Part shown: one piece after another, positions 1 through 13,290 of the stretch
Layout of the letters: every line of letters begins with the position of its first letter
Numbering within the stretch: the stretch's first letter is position 1
Assembly: GCA_900618425.1 (NCBI GenBank)
Contig: UZAN01039381.1
Coordinates: 106,680 to 170,679 of the forward strand
Origin: Echinostoma caproni
Lineage: Eukaryota > Platyhelminthes > Trematoda > Plagiorchiida > Echinostomatidae
Reading direction: 5' to 3'
Length of the DNA: 64,000 nucleotides
The notes under the pieces: generated by a model
What the model was told of the DNA's origin: nothing
Seen by the model: the letters and a program-made list of their open reading frames with translations, nothing else
The model's database searches: none
Translations under genes and position numbers: made by a program

Positions 1-3000
1 TGTAAACATGGCACGCAAAGTTGTTTGCGTTACACTGTTGTTCTTGTGTATACGAATTCACTGGCAGATAAACTGAAGCATCCGGAAGTAGCTGTTGTAG
101 CTATTACAATGGTTGACCAAATGCACTCTAAAGTGGGTATTTGAGTCTATGACGCAAGTGTCACCCGTTTATCAAGTGGGCATGAGAAAAACGGCATCCT
201 ATGCTGCGATAAACCTGATTTAAACAAGAGGCATAGTTGATCCTGTGTTTTTTAAAACACTATCGGGTAATACTGATGGCTCGGCAATAAGCGGAATGTT
301 GCTTGTTCTGTTACGTCGCCAAAAAGCTGTTGGTACTATCAATCCACTTATATTGGAGTTTACCATACACTCCTGTTTGTGACTCATAGTTTGCATCTAC
401 AAGTCTATGTACAGCAATTGTTCACTCCGATGTGCTATACATGTGGCTGGTTTAACGTCAACATTTTCGTTCGAGTAGGCAAAGTGTAAACATCTCACCA
501 TAGCTGTCTTATTTCGGTAATATTGCAAGGAATAAAGGAAATTCAGTATTTCAACGACATAAAATTACCGTGAGTAAGCTTTGAGCACCTGGATACGTAA
601 TCAGCAGTTAGATTTTCTTATGCAATTCGTAAATCATTGGTAGACGATTTCACTACACTTTGACCCAAAACACAGATAATTTCAAACGATATCACACATT
701 AGTCAGGCATCGCCTTTTCCCTATAATCCATCTTTTGAAAACATGCAAAACTAACCGTTATAAGTGAGATGTGTATTAAAAATAATTCTTGTGCCTAATA
801 CAACAATGAAGTTGACAGCAAAAGACGCACTTAATGGATTTACGGTCAGGTCCGACGCTTGACAGACCGCTAAATGTACAAATGCGCTGTGGTAGATCAT
901 CTATACTCAGTTAAATTTTGCCATAGCTGTTTATTTCACTAGAGGTTCCGCAAAACGCAAACTGGAAAAGGGAGCTGGAATTTGATTACTGATCACAGTC
1001 CTGAAAGTTCCAAACTCCCGATATTGGAGTATCATCTCCGTTTCTAAACGTCCAGCAGTGCCAATATTTGCTAAAATGACAAAATTAAATCCCTTAATTT
1101 NCTTAATTTCTATTGGTTTTCTGTTAGTGATTAAAAGTAAGTATTGTTTGAAATAATGAATTGGCAAGGGTGTCTTCAGTCGCAGCACCTTCGCCCCGCC
1201 GTTCGATGGAAATTCAGTAAATTGTTGTTTAGAGTGGTTGTTTCTTTTCAAAACCTGTAGATGCCGTTTTTGCATGCTTCCTGAGAGGTTTCGAGACATG
1301 TCCTTGTTGATTCGCAGCAGTTCTCATTTAGGGTGATGGCCTTTGCATTGCCTTTGATTTGTGAATTCCCTCAGGTTACCATGAAATAAACTTTCTTGAC
1401 GTTTAGGTCATGCCGTTGATTCAACATTGTCAAACAATAACCTGATCAGATTATAGTTGTACACTGCGGTATCATACTTCATGAATACGGTCGTTCACTA
1501 ACAATTCAGCAGCGTTATCACCATTAGATATCTTTCAACCGTGAGAACATACGCATCAGAGTTTTGGACTCCATGCAGAGTATAGGAATGACTTGAACCG
1601 TGAACCAAAAGATGCATCACATATCAGCCAAAAATATCTATCACTAAAACGTTAATTGTATATAGTACTGTTCGCCCAAACCCGTATCATGCCAACAGCG
1701 ATTGAGCAGTTGATTCAATCAAGTGAAATCGCTTTTTATCACTTAAATGGACACCCTTTTAATTTGTTTGACCCGCAATAAACCAGCCATTATTTAGATT
1801 GTGGTCCACATTAGGCGTCTTTTTCAATTCTCCTACTTACTCCGTGGTAAGTTTCCCCGAAATGAGAGCAGAAAAATTAAATCGAAAGATCGAATAAATT
1901 TCCAAGACATAAGAAATGGGATGCGTGGCCAAACGTAATTCGCTCCTTAGTTTCTCTGAGAATTTTGGCTTTTCGCTTCTGTTGTGGTCGCCTGTAAGGG
2001 CACAAAGAGGTAGGCCTTTGTTGGATATAACGCTAAACTATCTTTTGAATAACGCACTGATTTGATGAGACGGTTCGGCTGAATTTGTCTGGATGTCTGT
2101 AAGTGTTAGCCAAAAGGTCAGGATTGGGATAAGTTGGGTCCGGGGAAAATGTAGCTGATTATGGACATATAAGCATGCCCGGAGTGTACATGAAACATTT
2201 TTCTGAATCACACAATTCCAGTTTTTTTGCATCACCTGTCTTTCAAGTTTGCACCCTCTCTCGCGTTCAGTGTCGGATGCAGAAGGACAGTTCCGGGCAT
2301 CCCCAAAATGTGGTCTTCGGAAACAGCTGTTGTAAAGGATATATACTCCGTTTGAATCGAGCCCGATAGGAAAAGACTGTTTTGTGGCGGTGTAAATTTA
2401 CCATCTTGATCAGGTTGAAGATGATTTAAAATTTAAAATTTTGGTTTTCCCATTGACTATTACAATAAAATTGTAAACTTCTCAGAAATGAGGGTACTGC
2501 AAAAGGTGCATGAAACCATTGACTCAAAATCCGTAAATCCCAAACCTTCGGGAGGTTATTGTTTGTATGAACAAACAAAATGACATAAATAAGATGGCAA
2601 TTTTTTTTTATTATTTCAGTTTACTTAGTTTATTCCTATATTGAACAGTAATCTGTTTATTCATTGAAATTTTTTTCTACAAAAGTGATCCAATGGTGTT
2701 CTGATTATCGCTAAAATCTTGGCATAATAGAAATCGCACAAGTCATATTGTGCGTTGCAATTGAATGATGGGCGAAGCATCCGTTAAATGTCGTAAAGTC
2801 ATTGCTCGCCAGACAATAACGATGATACACAACATAATTCACTGCTTATATTGTGTGCAGACATTTGAAATTATGGTCCATGGTAAGCCTCCTCATTTGG
2901 GTCACAAATTTTATCGAGGTGTGTATGCGTGCAGAATATAATTTGGCCATGCCGATTAGTGGTGTTCAAGTTCAATAAACTCGTGAATCGACTGGACTAG

Positions 3001-3395
3001 GGACCAATGGAACTGCTTCGTTTATCGAGGGCTCATCAACTAATTACTGTATACAAAAAAACAGGACGTTCGCAAATACGCACGCATGTTGTCACTCTTA
3101 GGCAGCTGAACTTCAAAATCTTCCACTGGAAATGCAATCCGTTGTAAAAACATCTGTAAGTCAAAGAGTACTGAAGGTGGGGGTTATCCGACCACGAAAC
3201 AAATGCTTTTTTAATGTAGTGATCGAAATGGATTGCCACCCAGAGAGTTAAATTTCCAAAATAGTTCCCGAGTTCAGTTTATTGTCGAAAAATATGCATC
3301 AGTCAAAAAATAAAAGCAACTATGCATTTTTTTCCAGGCCATCAAATCATTTCAAGAAAACGGCATATAAGACATTCGCATAAAAACATTATTTA
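1..3395. other. non-coding flank, no gene supported
   Basis: Left end of the window, upstream of the first Ig exon found. Open frames are short, overlap on both strands and show no recognisable domain or splice context. The missing first half of Ig domain 1 and the signal-peptide exon should lie in this stretch or left of the window; I found no exon with a phase-0 donor and an Ig B/C-strand pattern here. One N base sits at 1101. Confidence 0.5.
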
Positions 3396-3535
3396 TTGGG
3401 GTGGTGACCAAGTGATTAGGTCACCAACTATTGGCCTGGGTGTCCCAGGTTCAAACCGCACCCTCGGGCAGCCTTTGTATGGCCCTAACCCCAATGCTGA
3501 AAGTTGACTGTACATTATTATATTCAATAAATAAA
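3396..3535 (+). mobile_element. tRNA-derived SINE copy
   Basis: The segment starts with a tRNA-like 5' part. An A-box-like stretch (TGGTGACCAAGTGATTAGG, about 3402-3420) is followed at tRNA spacing by a B-box-like GGTTCAAACC at 3448-3457. A GC-rich body (3457-3500) follows, then an A/T-rich tail ending in AATAAATAAAAG. This order (A box, B box, unrelated body, simple tail) is that of a tRNA-derived SINE with an internal RNA polymerase III promoter. It would be transcribed on the plus strand, like the Ig gene, and lies upstream of the first exon found. Target-site duplications are not obvious, so both ends are approximate. A decayed true tRNA is less likely because the acceptor stem does not pair. 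Confidence 0.55.
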
Positions 3536-4921
3536 AGAAGGAAGTAAAAATACATTTTATTTTAAAAAAAGTGAAAAGATTTTTAATTTATATTCAAAAT
3601 TAAAACAGCATATTTCAATATAAAGTAAGATTTGGGTTCCTATTGCGCCCAATGACTGTTCGTGGCGAAAAGGACACGTCATTTATACTAATACCGGGAT
3701 AATTGTTTAGGGAGTGCATTAATTAAGGCAGCCTCATTGAGAATCTCAATTATGTACTAGTGCTGGCAATTCCTGTTCCATACAATCATATGTAAATTAC
3801 TTCGCCTAAGAAGAGTGTACATATTTTGTCACCTAATGAGAATCTGTTTAGTTTCACTCGAGATAAAAATGAAATGTTTTCATTCCACAAGATGATGTTT
3901 CATTTTTGGTTTCACTATTATCCTTCCAAATATGAAAACTATTTTAATTGCATCATTTGTTATTGTTAGTTCAAAGAATTCACTAGGAAAATCTATCAGG
4001 ACACAGTCGGGGCTTATTCCTGTGGTCCACTTAAAGGAAACGAATTCTGGTTAGAATTTTCCTGTGATAAAGGAGACAGCATCACGTAAATAGAGATTGT
4101 TGGATCATTAAGGGATTTCGCAACTAACGGTTGAGCAGTAATGCATGGTTATAACTCTTGAGTGCACCTTTCGGTGCATTCAGGCACTCATTAAAGAATA
4201 AACTTTTGCAAAAGCTTCAATGTCATGTCGCATACAAAACTCTATTCATATTGCTCGTTTGATAATCGAGCCAAGTATTTGAAAGCCTGGGCCAATTCGG
4301 AAGAATAGTCTGCTAATCCCAAAATAACCAAACAAAGTCACACAATAGGAATCAACTGACTGGGATTGTGAGTTAGCAGCAGCTTCGGTACGGTACGACA
4401 GGACTTGAGCATGAGTTTCAGCTGACTTTTATCTTCGGGTACGCATGGGTGGTTTAAACGGCCGACAGTGCCGGTAGATATGCTAGAGCCGCCATTAAAA
4501 CAGACACCAACCATTATTTGAGGATAAGAGGGTCAAACTTTTGCGACAAGGTTTCAAATAACACAATTGTTTTGTCCCAGTCCAAAGACACCGAAACTTT
4601 GGTCACCAGAGTTCTATGAATGCATGTATGCTATGCCATCCACGGTTAATTTGGAGTGCAAGATTGTTCAGTACTAAAGTTTAAACAGTGGTATCCCTTT
4701 TACAAAACTTTTANACTTTTAATGTTTTCCTTTGTTATTTTATCCCCATCCTGTGGTGGTACTTATTACAGTTTTTAGCTCAAAATTCATATACATCTTA
4801 ATCAGTTGGGCGTTAATGAGGTTAAAACGATCCCGTTCAGTGCGTTTGTTTTTACCTACTTCAAATTGGGTGCACTAATTCGCAAAACAAAATATGACGT
4901 TGTTTTTTGGTGATTTTTCAG
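3536..4921. other. intron upstream of the first Ig exon
   Basis: A/T-rich sequence with no supported coding segment, ending in the T-rich tract and AG (4920-4921) that precede the first Ig exon. One N base sits at 4714. It is presumed intronic because the exon at 4922 begins in the middle of an Ig domain. Confidence 0.5.
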
Positions 4922-5087
4922 TTTCCAAGATTGCTCATTTACACTCCAAACACGGTGCCGAGTGGCAGTGTTCAGCTGGGACTGATGATCAATTTGTCTT
5001 GGAGCGATCACCACTCAGAGATTGTGTGCAAAGCTGTCAATCGGGTCGGCATGGAACATTCGAGACCGTACCGAATTTCCGTTACAT
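4922..5087 (+). CDS. Ig-superfamily protein, exon A (second half of Ig domain 1)
   Basis: The exon is 166 bp, bounded by a T-rich tract plus AG at 4920-4921 and a strong donor GTAAGT at 5088-5093. It enters in phase 0 and leaves in phase 1. It encodes about 55 residues that form the later strands of a C2-type Ig fold. The F-strand cysteine lies in IVCKAVNRVG, the usual pattern (C-x-A-x-N-x-x-G) of adhesion-type Ig domains. NLS in INLSWSDHH is a possible N-glycosylation site. The run ends in a G strand, YRISV. The first cysteine and the core tryptophan of this domain are not in the exon, so the first half must be upstream. The partly spliced T joins to TT of the exon at 18163 to give Phe, leading straight into the next Ig domain. 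The family is clear; the orthologue is not (nephrin, kirrel and sidestep types all fit). Confidence 0.78.
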
Positions 5088-7957
5088 GTAAGTTGTAAAT
5101 TTTTGCATGACAGTTCAATGTGTTTTGATCCAGAGACGATCACTACTTGATGAGTCCCCAGGTTATTGTCTGAGGTTTTAAATAGCAATTAAAATCACCA
5201 TAACGGGAAACTTATCTATATGAAATTGTATTATTTCTGTACTTTGAGAATTATTTACATGTATTAGTTACCGGCGGTAAAACTTCATGACGTACAGGAC
5301 GAACTGTAGCGGCAAATAACAGGAATTCCCAAAAGCAGGTGATTAAATTGGAAATGCTGAAATTTCTCGGTGGACGGCATGATCATACGATAGCCCCTTA
5401 TCGAATTTCAGAACAAATGAGTATATACGAAAACAGCATTTAAAATGAAACTATGAACTCAGATTTTTTAGTTTCTCACAGAAGTCAAACATGTTTTATT
5501 TTTTGTCTTTTACGACTCAACAAATATGCACCCAACCGAAATGATGCCTTAGATGGACAATGGAAACTGGTGGAAAACGAACGAATTTCGCAGTATGATG
5601 TCCGGGAAATAGATTGCACTTGGGCCCTTTAATTTGACTGTTTCACTATCGCCACATCTGATGAATGAGATTTGTGCACACCAGGTGTGCAATAAAATCT
5701 GAAGCGGAATGTCGATTCATGAAATAAATAAAAAAGGGGGACTTGGTGAATAATCAATTACGTATTTCACTGAGGATAAAAATGTCAATTATCTGCTACA
5801 TTTCGACTGCCGTTAAATAAATCAGTGAATTCTAGCTGGATAGCCATATGGCGTTTAGAGGATTAAAGGTTAACCAATGATTCATTTATCTAATGTTTTC
5901 ATTTCACATGAAAGTATAAAGATCCTGTAAACCTTCATTTAGAGATTAAGGGTGTTAGTATTGTAATCACCCCAGAATCATACTGTCAATTTTTGAAATT
6001 ACAACGCATGATAATGAAGCAAAAACCAAGATGAATTTTAGACAAAACTAAAAGCAGCGGTTGCCAGAGGCTGTGAATCGTAAAATGAACAGCTCGACGA
6101 ATCAAAATACACCGCGCATTGAGGTTCCAATCAAAGCTAACGGAATGCAAACAGTTTCAGTTCTTAAGTGCTATCATAATTTGTGTTCCTCGTGCTGAAG
6201 ATGGTTGTCAAATTGGAGGTATTTTAGGATTTGCTTCTCATGCAAAAATGAGCAGGCGGAAGTATAGACAAAAGAAAAAGGTACAAATGAGAGGGTACGT
6301 CTGATTGAGGGATCTGTAGGTACAGAAGAACACAAAAATGGTGATCAGCTCTACAGTACGTATGCATTTTGATCTGTGGTGATGTAAAATGTCGATATTA
6401 TTGTTTATAAACGAAGAGCGTTCAAAAATCAACTTCTACGACGCATCATTCAGTTGTTCCCTATTCTTCTGCCTATCCTACAGGGAGAAGTTGAAGCCAT
6501 CGTTTCGCACGAGCAGGTCCTCAACGTTTTGATTTAACCAAGTGTCTTGTTTATATAAAATAATGTGGGGGAATTATTGTTTCCTCAGAATGGAGGTTAA
6601 ATCCGAAAGCTTTCCGGATAGTGAGGGGATTTCAGGGCTGACCAATGATAACAGTCATTTGGGCTCGAGGGGTGCAAGTAAGTCTGCCATCCGACCGGCA
6701 TGCGTTTTTTGATTCAAGCACCTGTATGAGTTTCACCAAACAAATTAATTGCAAGAAGATCAAACTTCACGATATTCAGTCGGAGTTTGTCCTGACGGGA
6801 ATAATTATAGACCTTGGACATTCTTAACATCGATATACGGACAAAACATTCGGATTCTGCAGCCTCTCTCACAGCGACCGGTAGTGATAAATCAAGTCAA
6901 GAGTGCACTTTATTAGTGCAATGTGGACAGAATTTTCAGTGAAATGAACGTTATCACTTTTGCTTTGGTACCCACGCAATTGAGAAGGACTTTAAAGATA
7001 TGAAAAATAGTTAATTAAAATATAATGAAGAGAACACCGATAACGCGTAAAAAATGAAGAAACTATCAGCATGAAAGTTTACATTAGACTGTGTTTGAGT
7101 TCGTGTGATATTCGTTTCTCTGAAAACCAACAAACATGAGAAAATAGTAAGCGAAAAATAACAATTCAACACAATGATGACATCTGTAATTTACATCTTT
7201 AATTTCATTTTTATAACTATTACTTGTCCTTGTTAAAGAATACCCTGATGCCTTTGAGTGTTTTTATGTATCTTCATTCAATAGAGGAAATATCGGATCT
7301 AAAAAAGAAGACATACTCAATCTTGAAATCCGGCACAAAGTGGCTTGGTCAATATCATTTGGCTTTTTTATTTTATTTTACTTTTGTACAGTCATGATGT
7401 GTAGCAAGATGATCGTCTGTGCTCTCTTATTCCGAGAAGAAACGTCCCCCGATTCACGAAAATCTACAACTGAAACCTGAAGTTGCCTTTCGTAGTGTGA
7501 TGCTCAGGTGGTCCAGAGATTGAATGCGCTTGTACGGGCAATCTTGACCTGTAACGGCAGGAGACATCGCAGTCCTTACAATTGAGCATCACAAATGCTG
7601 ATAATATAACAAGCCTAAAGGGAAATCAACTCTGTCTTTGACTGAACCAGGGATTCAGTAGAATATGGGATCGTTGTTTTTGGTAATGATGGTGCTTGTG
7701 CTCCACTGAATACGACCAACTTAATCTGAACAACTGGAATTATGTTTATCACTGTAAGAGTAAGCAAAGAATACCAATTTAAATGTGGTATTTTAATGTT
7801 TGTCATCTAACAATTAAAACCCATATGCAAGGGCTATACAAGCAATTAGCTGTATCACTTAACGCTTATGACCAGCTTTGACACATGTGGCAGACTTGAG
7901 CTCGAACAAGTGGTTAAAACTGATGTTCCCCCGAAGTTTTGAAACTTGAAATCAGTG

Positions 7958-8145
7958 TCGGGCATCACGAAAGTTTTGTAAATGATTGCGGATCAGCGCG
8001 GTCTGGTGTTTTTCGCCAAAGCACAATTCAATAACATGAGAGGAGTGAGATTGGCGTGAGGTGATTCGATGTAAATGGCGAGCGAAATTCGATCCGATCC
8101 GATTCGATCGGCCGCGTCGCGATCGGAAGAGATACATCCGGTCGG
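7958..8145. other. CpG-dense patch
   Basis: About 22 CpG dinucleotides fall in fewer than 200 bp, in an otherwise A/T-rich, CpG-poor neighbourhood. The densest part (about 8085-8142) is built from repeated GATCCGATCCGATTCGATCGG-like units around CGCGTCGCGATCGG. No domain is recognisable in any frame. It could be a young repeat fragment, a local regulatory element or part of an unrecognised transposon. Confidence 0.4.
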
Positions 8146-10248
8146 GTGAAACTTTTCTTGTATCTCACTAGCATCTACATCCTACATGAAAAATATTGGA
8201 TATTGGGGGTAAAAAGCCCTCGCAGTGGACTTCTTTTACGGAACCCATGAAGCGAAAGACATGATATAATCAGACAGCGTTGTAAAACTATTGCAACATG
8301 TAATAGCTTTTCGTTTATTTCACAAATACATACAATGTGCCTTTTTTATTTTCACGGAGCTGTTCCAAATGATTGGTATACATGCCAGTCGCACAGTGGC
8401 AGAGTATCAATGATAATTAGTCAATTGAAGATGAACAGCTGCAATATGTCAAGGTACAATATAAGTGTTGGACAAATACACATTAGTGTGTGTTTATCTT
8501 CATAGACTTTGTTAAGGCTGTATCAGTTTTATACGACTGGAATTCTATTATTATTTTTGATAGGTTTCCTACCATTTTCATGTGCACAAGTCAGCCACAA
8601 ATGCAACGGATTCAACCAGAAAGCTAATAATCAATGGGGGACACGGTAACTGACGGTTTTTAGCACACGATTGTTGTTGATTGGTCACTATTTCACGCGG
8701 CTCCCAGTACGTATGTTTTTTAGATTGCATTCCATAAAAGCCATTTGTAGGACCGAAAATACTTTCTAACTGTGAATAGGAATTTCGCGACAGGAAGTTG
8801 AGAAACTGCAGCCCAAGGGTACGGGTTTATTAGTTTAGCAGACCTTCCCCGTCTTCTTTGGTTGACTGTTGTGGTTCTCAGGTGACAAATGCAGACATCC
8901 GTCTGAGACCACGACAGTCGTGCAATTCGTGCCAGACTGCTTCATCACACAACTTTCTCACCAGCAGTAGTCCAGAAAATCTAAGTTTTCGTAACCAAAC
9001 TCAGAACGAATTAAAATTAAAAATTATGTATTCCGAGAAACAAAACCAATCAAAAGAGAAGTGAAACTTATTTTGAAAATGCAGTTTTTTTAGTATTAAT
9101 GATTTTAGTTGAGACATAAATAAACTGACAAAAATGGGGTTATCACGGTGTACTATATTTTTTATTACCTAAATTACCTACTACCTAAAGGGGTTATCAG
9201 GTTTTATTGAGAATGACACTTCACAATTGTTTGAAGCAAAGTATATCCACCAAGTTTAAGTCTACTAAAAATACCTTATATTACTAGTCTATAGACTATC
9301 GATTGAAACTTTCTAATAGATGTCACGCAATGTGTCAAATGTTATTGCTCAACTCCCACCGATCTGCAAACGCTTCATCAACCTACATCCATGTCTCAGA
9401 TATCACTCCAAACAATATATCTTTAAAAAAATGATGCTCGTGATGAGAAGCGTATCTAAAAGTATGAGATTGTCAGTGTCACTTCCAGATGCCAAAGAAA
9501 AATATGCTTATTAGATTCGTCATGACAACCAGAAAATTTAAGATGGAAGAATACATTTCTATTTGTAGAGTATATCGTTATGGTTTAGATTAGTGTCAGT
9601 TGGAAGTTACATTGTGTGGAGTGTTTGGAAGATTGTTCTTCGTTGCCTCAAAAAAGATGTAACTCATCAGAATGCTTGAGGCAAAGTAAATTATATTTGG
9701 TTAATGGGCTGTGTAATTGCGATAAAAACTGCATAACCTCCTTAACGCATAGAGACTTAGTGTTTTCTTGCGTTTGAAAAACCCATCTCCAAAGAGAAAA
9801 AAATCAAGAAAACGCAATAACACCTTACTTCCGCCCTATAATTTACTATAATGGCACTATGGATGGCACTTGGCATACTACTTCTGAGCTGACTACCACG
9901 TACAAGACATTCCCTTCCAGAACCAAATACCAAGAGAGTTCATAATTTGTCATCAAACAGTTAATGGATTAGCTATCACACCTAATTTATCCACGTATGC
10001 GTGTTATCCGGTTCTTAATCTTTGTTCACAAGTATCTTCATTTACTTCCTAGGCCTTTTACAATTGTCGTGCCGAAATTCACCCGACTAAACAGTCTTGG
10101 CCGGTAGTGAACCGTCCGTTTTAAGTCCGTTCCTCAGTCAGCATGCCCTTGATAGTAAAAGTTAAATGTTCTAAACAATTATTAAGTTAGTATTCAAACT
10201 GTTATTGGGCAGATTCTAAGTTTGTATGACGATTTTGAAACGGTCAGT

Positions 10249-10329
10249 AGCCTCGGTGGGATTCGAACCCACTCATGAAAGCCGCCTAAGCTTTGTACGC
10301 GCACGCTGTACCAGCTGAGCTACGAGATC
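10249..10329 (-). repeat. tRNA-like SINE head or tRNA pseudogene
   Basis: On the minus strand there is an A-box TAGCTCAGCTGGTA and a B-box/T-arm in which GTGGG and CCCAC pair perfectly around TTCGAAT (10256-10272). The acceptor arms GATCTCG and CGAGGCT pair at four inner positions, with G:T wobbles further out and one A:C mismatch. The D stem has one mismatch. The middle part is about 9 nt too long and forms no anticodon stem, so this is not a working tRNA. It is best explained as the tRNA-derived head of a SINE or as a tRNA pseudogene. No body or tail of the kind seen in the SINE at 3396 is recognisable downstream. Confidence 0.6.
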
Positions 10330-11994
10330 ATACCGACAGCACTGATCTTTTCACATTCGAAGAACACATCCAGTTTACAGAGGAATATGGCATCCGCCAG
10401 GTTGCATGTAAGCTGACTGCCCGGATTACGTGCGAACATCACTGATAGGAAGATATTTCTTGTGAAAACATTGTACGTATTAGGAAATGTAATGCGGTTG
10501 CGAAAAGATCGCTGATTATTCTACTTCAAAAATGGATGAATGTTTATTCAAAATGAAAACACAACTATCCGTGTTCAGCTGATTCAGCTTTACTTGACGT
10601 CTACACAAATCCCTTTTTCGCTTGAATTGCAGTTACCGTATCGTCCTAATTCCCTTGTGTCAAAACATATTTATCTATAATCAACAAGCATGAAAACTGA
10701 TGAAACGACTTACATCTTTCAATAGACCTACAATAACCAAGCATGGTTATATCTCTTAAACATTGAATGAATCAGAAACATGCAAGCGGAAGGCCGCTGA
10801 ACAGCGTGAAGCGCAACCGATTTGCATTTCCTTTCTGATTGGTTGTTTTACCAGGAATTTCCCGTTAAAAAAGACTGGAGACGTCAGTGTTCTTTCCACC
10901 TATGCGTTTGCTAATGTGCTACTGCTGAATGCTTGCGCACACTCTAGCCTCGTTCATGACCGAACATTAAATTCTTGCGCTGGAATCTCTTCAGTATGTC
11001 ACGTTTCAATTTCAACAGTATTTGATTATCAAACTTCTGCGATCCATCCGGATCTTGTGCCTAAATATTAGGCGGCGTTTACAATAACTGCGGAGCAATC
11101 TTGTGGGTTAGTGAAACTGAATTATTCCTACTTTGCTTCATTACAACTAACGAGATTTAAGTCTGATACATAAGCAGTTGTGCTTTGCATAACATCACTC
11201 AGTTGACATAGTTTGTGCGTTCATAGTTGACCCTTCTCAGTCTGTGCCAACAACTGATATTCAACAGCAAGCCGCATTCGTCGTGTTTTACCCATAATTT
11301 AACCTGTGCTCCATATGAATGAAATAAAGCTACCACAAATGTGAAAATTTCACAGGAGAAAAAGGCACAAAGAACTGAAAATGGAGTGACCCATCTTCAA
11401 ACTCCTAAGTGTACTAAACATAGTTATAACCATAGACTTCAATTTTACCTTTTACGTGAAATATTTTTTTCGCTTTCATCTTCTCCTGCAGCCTCATACC
11501 CTTCTCTTAACACATCATTGTTTCACTCAAGCAATTTCACTACAATAATCTCCATCCATTTTGGAGGATCTCTTGCTAAGTAATATCTGTACGGATGGAC
11601 ACCATATACTACAATTACGGTACAAAGGATTTAAATCGTAAAATATTAACATTGATGCATAAAAATAAGGTTGAAGCTTGAAGACAGTTATTTTCGATAT
11701 ATTGCTTTAGGCATTTACATTTATAGTTCGATTAGTCAGTAGAATAAAACAAGGCCTAGGCTGATGTTGAATGGAGTTCTGTGCAAAATGTTTGGTTGAA
11801 AACAAGCTGTGGGATCACGATAATTTGAAAGAAGAAAGCCAAATAAAAATGTGTGAAGTGGATATGAGAGGTATTAGTAAAGAATGAATAAAAACAGGTG
11901 TGAAAGTGTGTGAAAAAAGACAGTAAATGAGAAGCGAGAGAGAGAACAGAAAGTGTCACATAGAAATATGGGTAATTGTTTTTATGGCTATGTT

Positions 11995-13290
11995 AACAGC
12001 AGCGCTCAAACCAGATTACGTTGCTTGTGCAACTTCGGCTTTATGATCCTTATTGCTATAGATTCCACAGCACTTAGGATCTTTTTACGTAATCCTTTGG
12101 TGTTGTTCTTAAGTGCAGTCAGGAAACGTGTAAATGCTGTTTCTGTGTCAATCCTGTGCCCACTGTCGACCAAATGTAGCAGGAATGAGCTGGCCAAGCT
12201 CCTCACTGCTTTTTTTGAAGAGCGGCCGGACAATGTTCAGATATTCTCTTGGACGGACGCCTCGTTGTGTGTCCCACAAACTGAGCACTTCTAGTGCACG
12301 TGAACTGATATAGAACAAAGGATTGCGACTGGTGAGGCAATTTATCCTTAAGCTATTGAACAATGAAAAGCTTTGTTCGCGATGAGAGCCTTAAATGCTC
12401 CGCGGGAAAACGGTTGGCGATGAATCTAGATAGCTGATATTCCAAGATTTCTAATGCCTGTCTCCCTTAAAGGAAACGTTGATAAACAACTCTTTCTTTC
12501 TACCCAGTTGTGTGTTTCATCATCATCATTGTACAGTCTTTGGTTTCAATTCCATATACCGTCGAACAAACGCCTCTGTAAATCCGTTGTTCCTGAGATG
12601 TCTCTTACATAGGTCAGCTCTTTATCCAGGGTTCCCGGACTACAAATTGTCCTTGCCCTGTATGTTACACACCTTACTAAATTACGTTTGTAAATTACGT
12701 ATTGTCCAATCCAAATGCATTTACGGTATACTGCTCGTTCGATATAGCCATTATGTGTACCGCGAAGACAGATATCCAGAAAGGCAATATTTGTCTTTTT
12801 ATATATTCATTGTAAATCGTATATGCAGATGAGCGTTGTCAAAAATTTGAAGTAACTTAATAATGTCCATTTTGGATTCCCAAATGATGAACGTCTTATC
12901 CATATATCTGGTGTATAGATCTAGACTCAGTTGTATTCCTCAATGGTCCTTCTTTGAGCTACCCTAAAAATGTATCTGCCAAGAGAGGGTCAAGCGGTGC
13001 GCCCATTGCTACACCATCCTACACCTGTAATTTGGAAAAACTGATTCAAAATACGTTTAGACCTTGAGACAATTTCAGAATGTGATGTCGCTTAGGTCGT
13101 TTAGTCTTCCTGAGAATTATATGTAGATTTATCTATTCGATGAAAGAAAGGCAAAGGATAAGATAAAATACGTGTCTGGCCGCACGCCCAGCACGTTCAA
13201 TCGGTGTGCACCCGGCTGATGGATCCGGAACTCTGTGGAAGTCGTGTTCCCTCTTTCAAATTGATCAGTTTAGCGCAGCATAACTGTTTG
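11995..13290 (-). mobile_element. decayed Penelope-like retroelement (RT plus GIY-YIG)
   Basis: Read on the minus strand in several frames, the segment contains reverse-transcriptase pieces in the right order. A LPQSSGSISRVH-like stretch lies near 13240 and LNQFFQITG near 13035. DGVAMGAPLDPLLADTFLG (13018-12962) is the Penelope-type motif DGVAMGxPLxPxLA. TRYMDKTFI (about 12905) stands where the catalytic YxDD should be, with the second Asp lost. The fingers/linker region follows (near 12500-12650). Next come the start of a GIY-YIG endonuclease (SFVLYQFTC then QFVGHTTRRLV, about 12330-12240) and its C-terminal part with SAVESIAIRIIKPKL (about 12090-12010). Penelope-like elements encode exactly this RT to GIY-YIG order. 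At least several frameshifts and stops make it inactive. It lies antisense within intron 1. The outer limits are estimates; no terminal repeats were identified. Confidence 0.8.

Noticed and set aside
5140..5175. TTGATGAGTCCCCAGG, resembling the start of a schistosome-type hammerhead.
   Set aside because: The second stem II strand and the GAAA core are absent.
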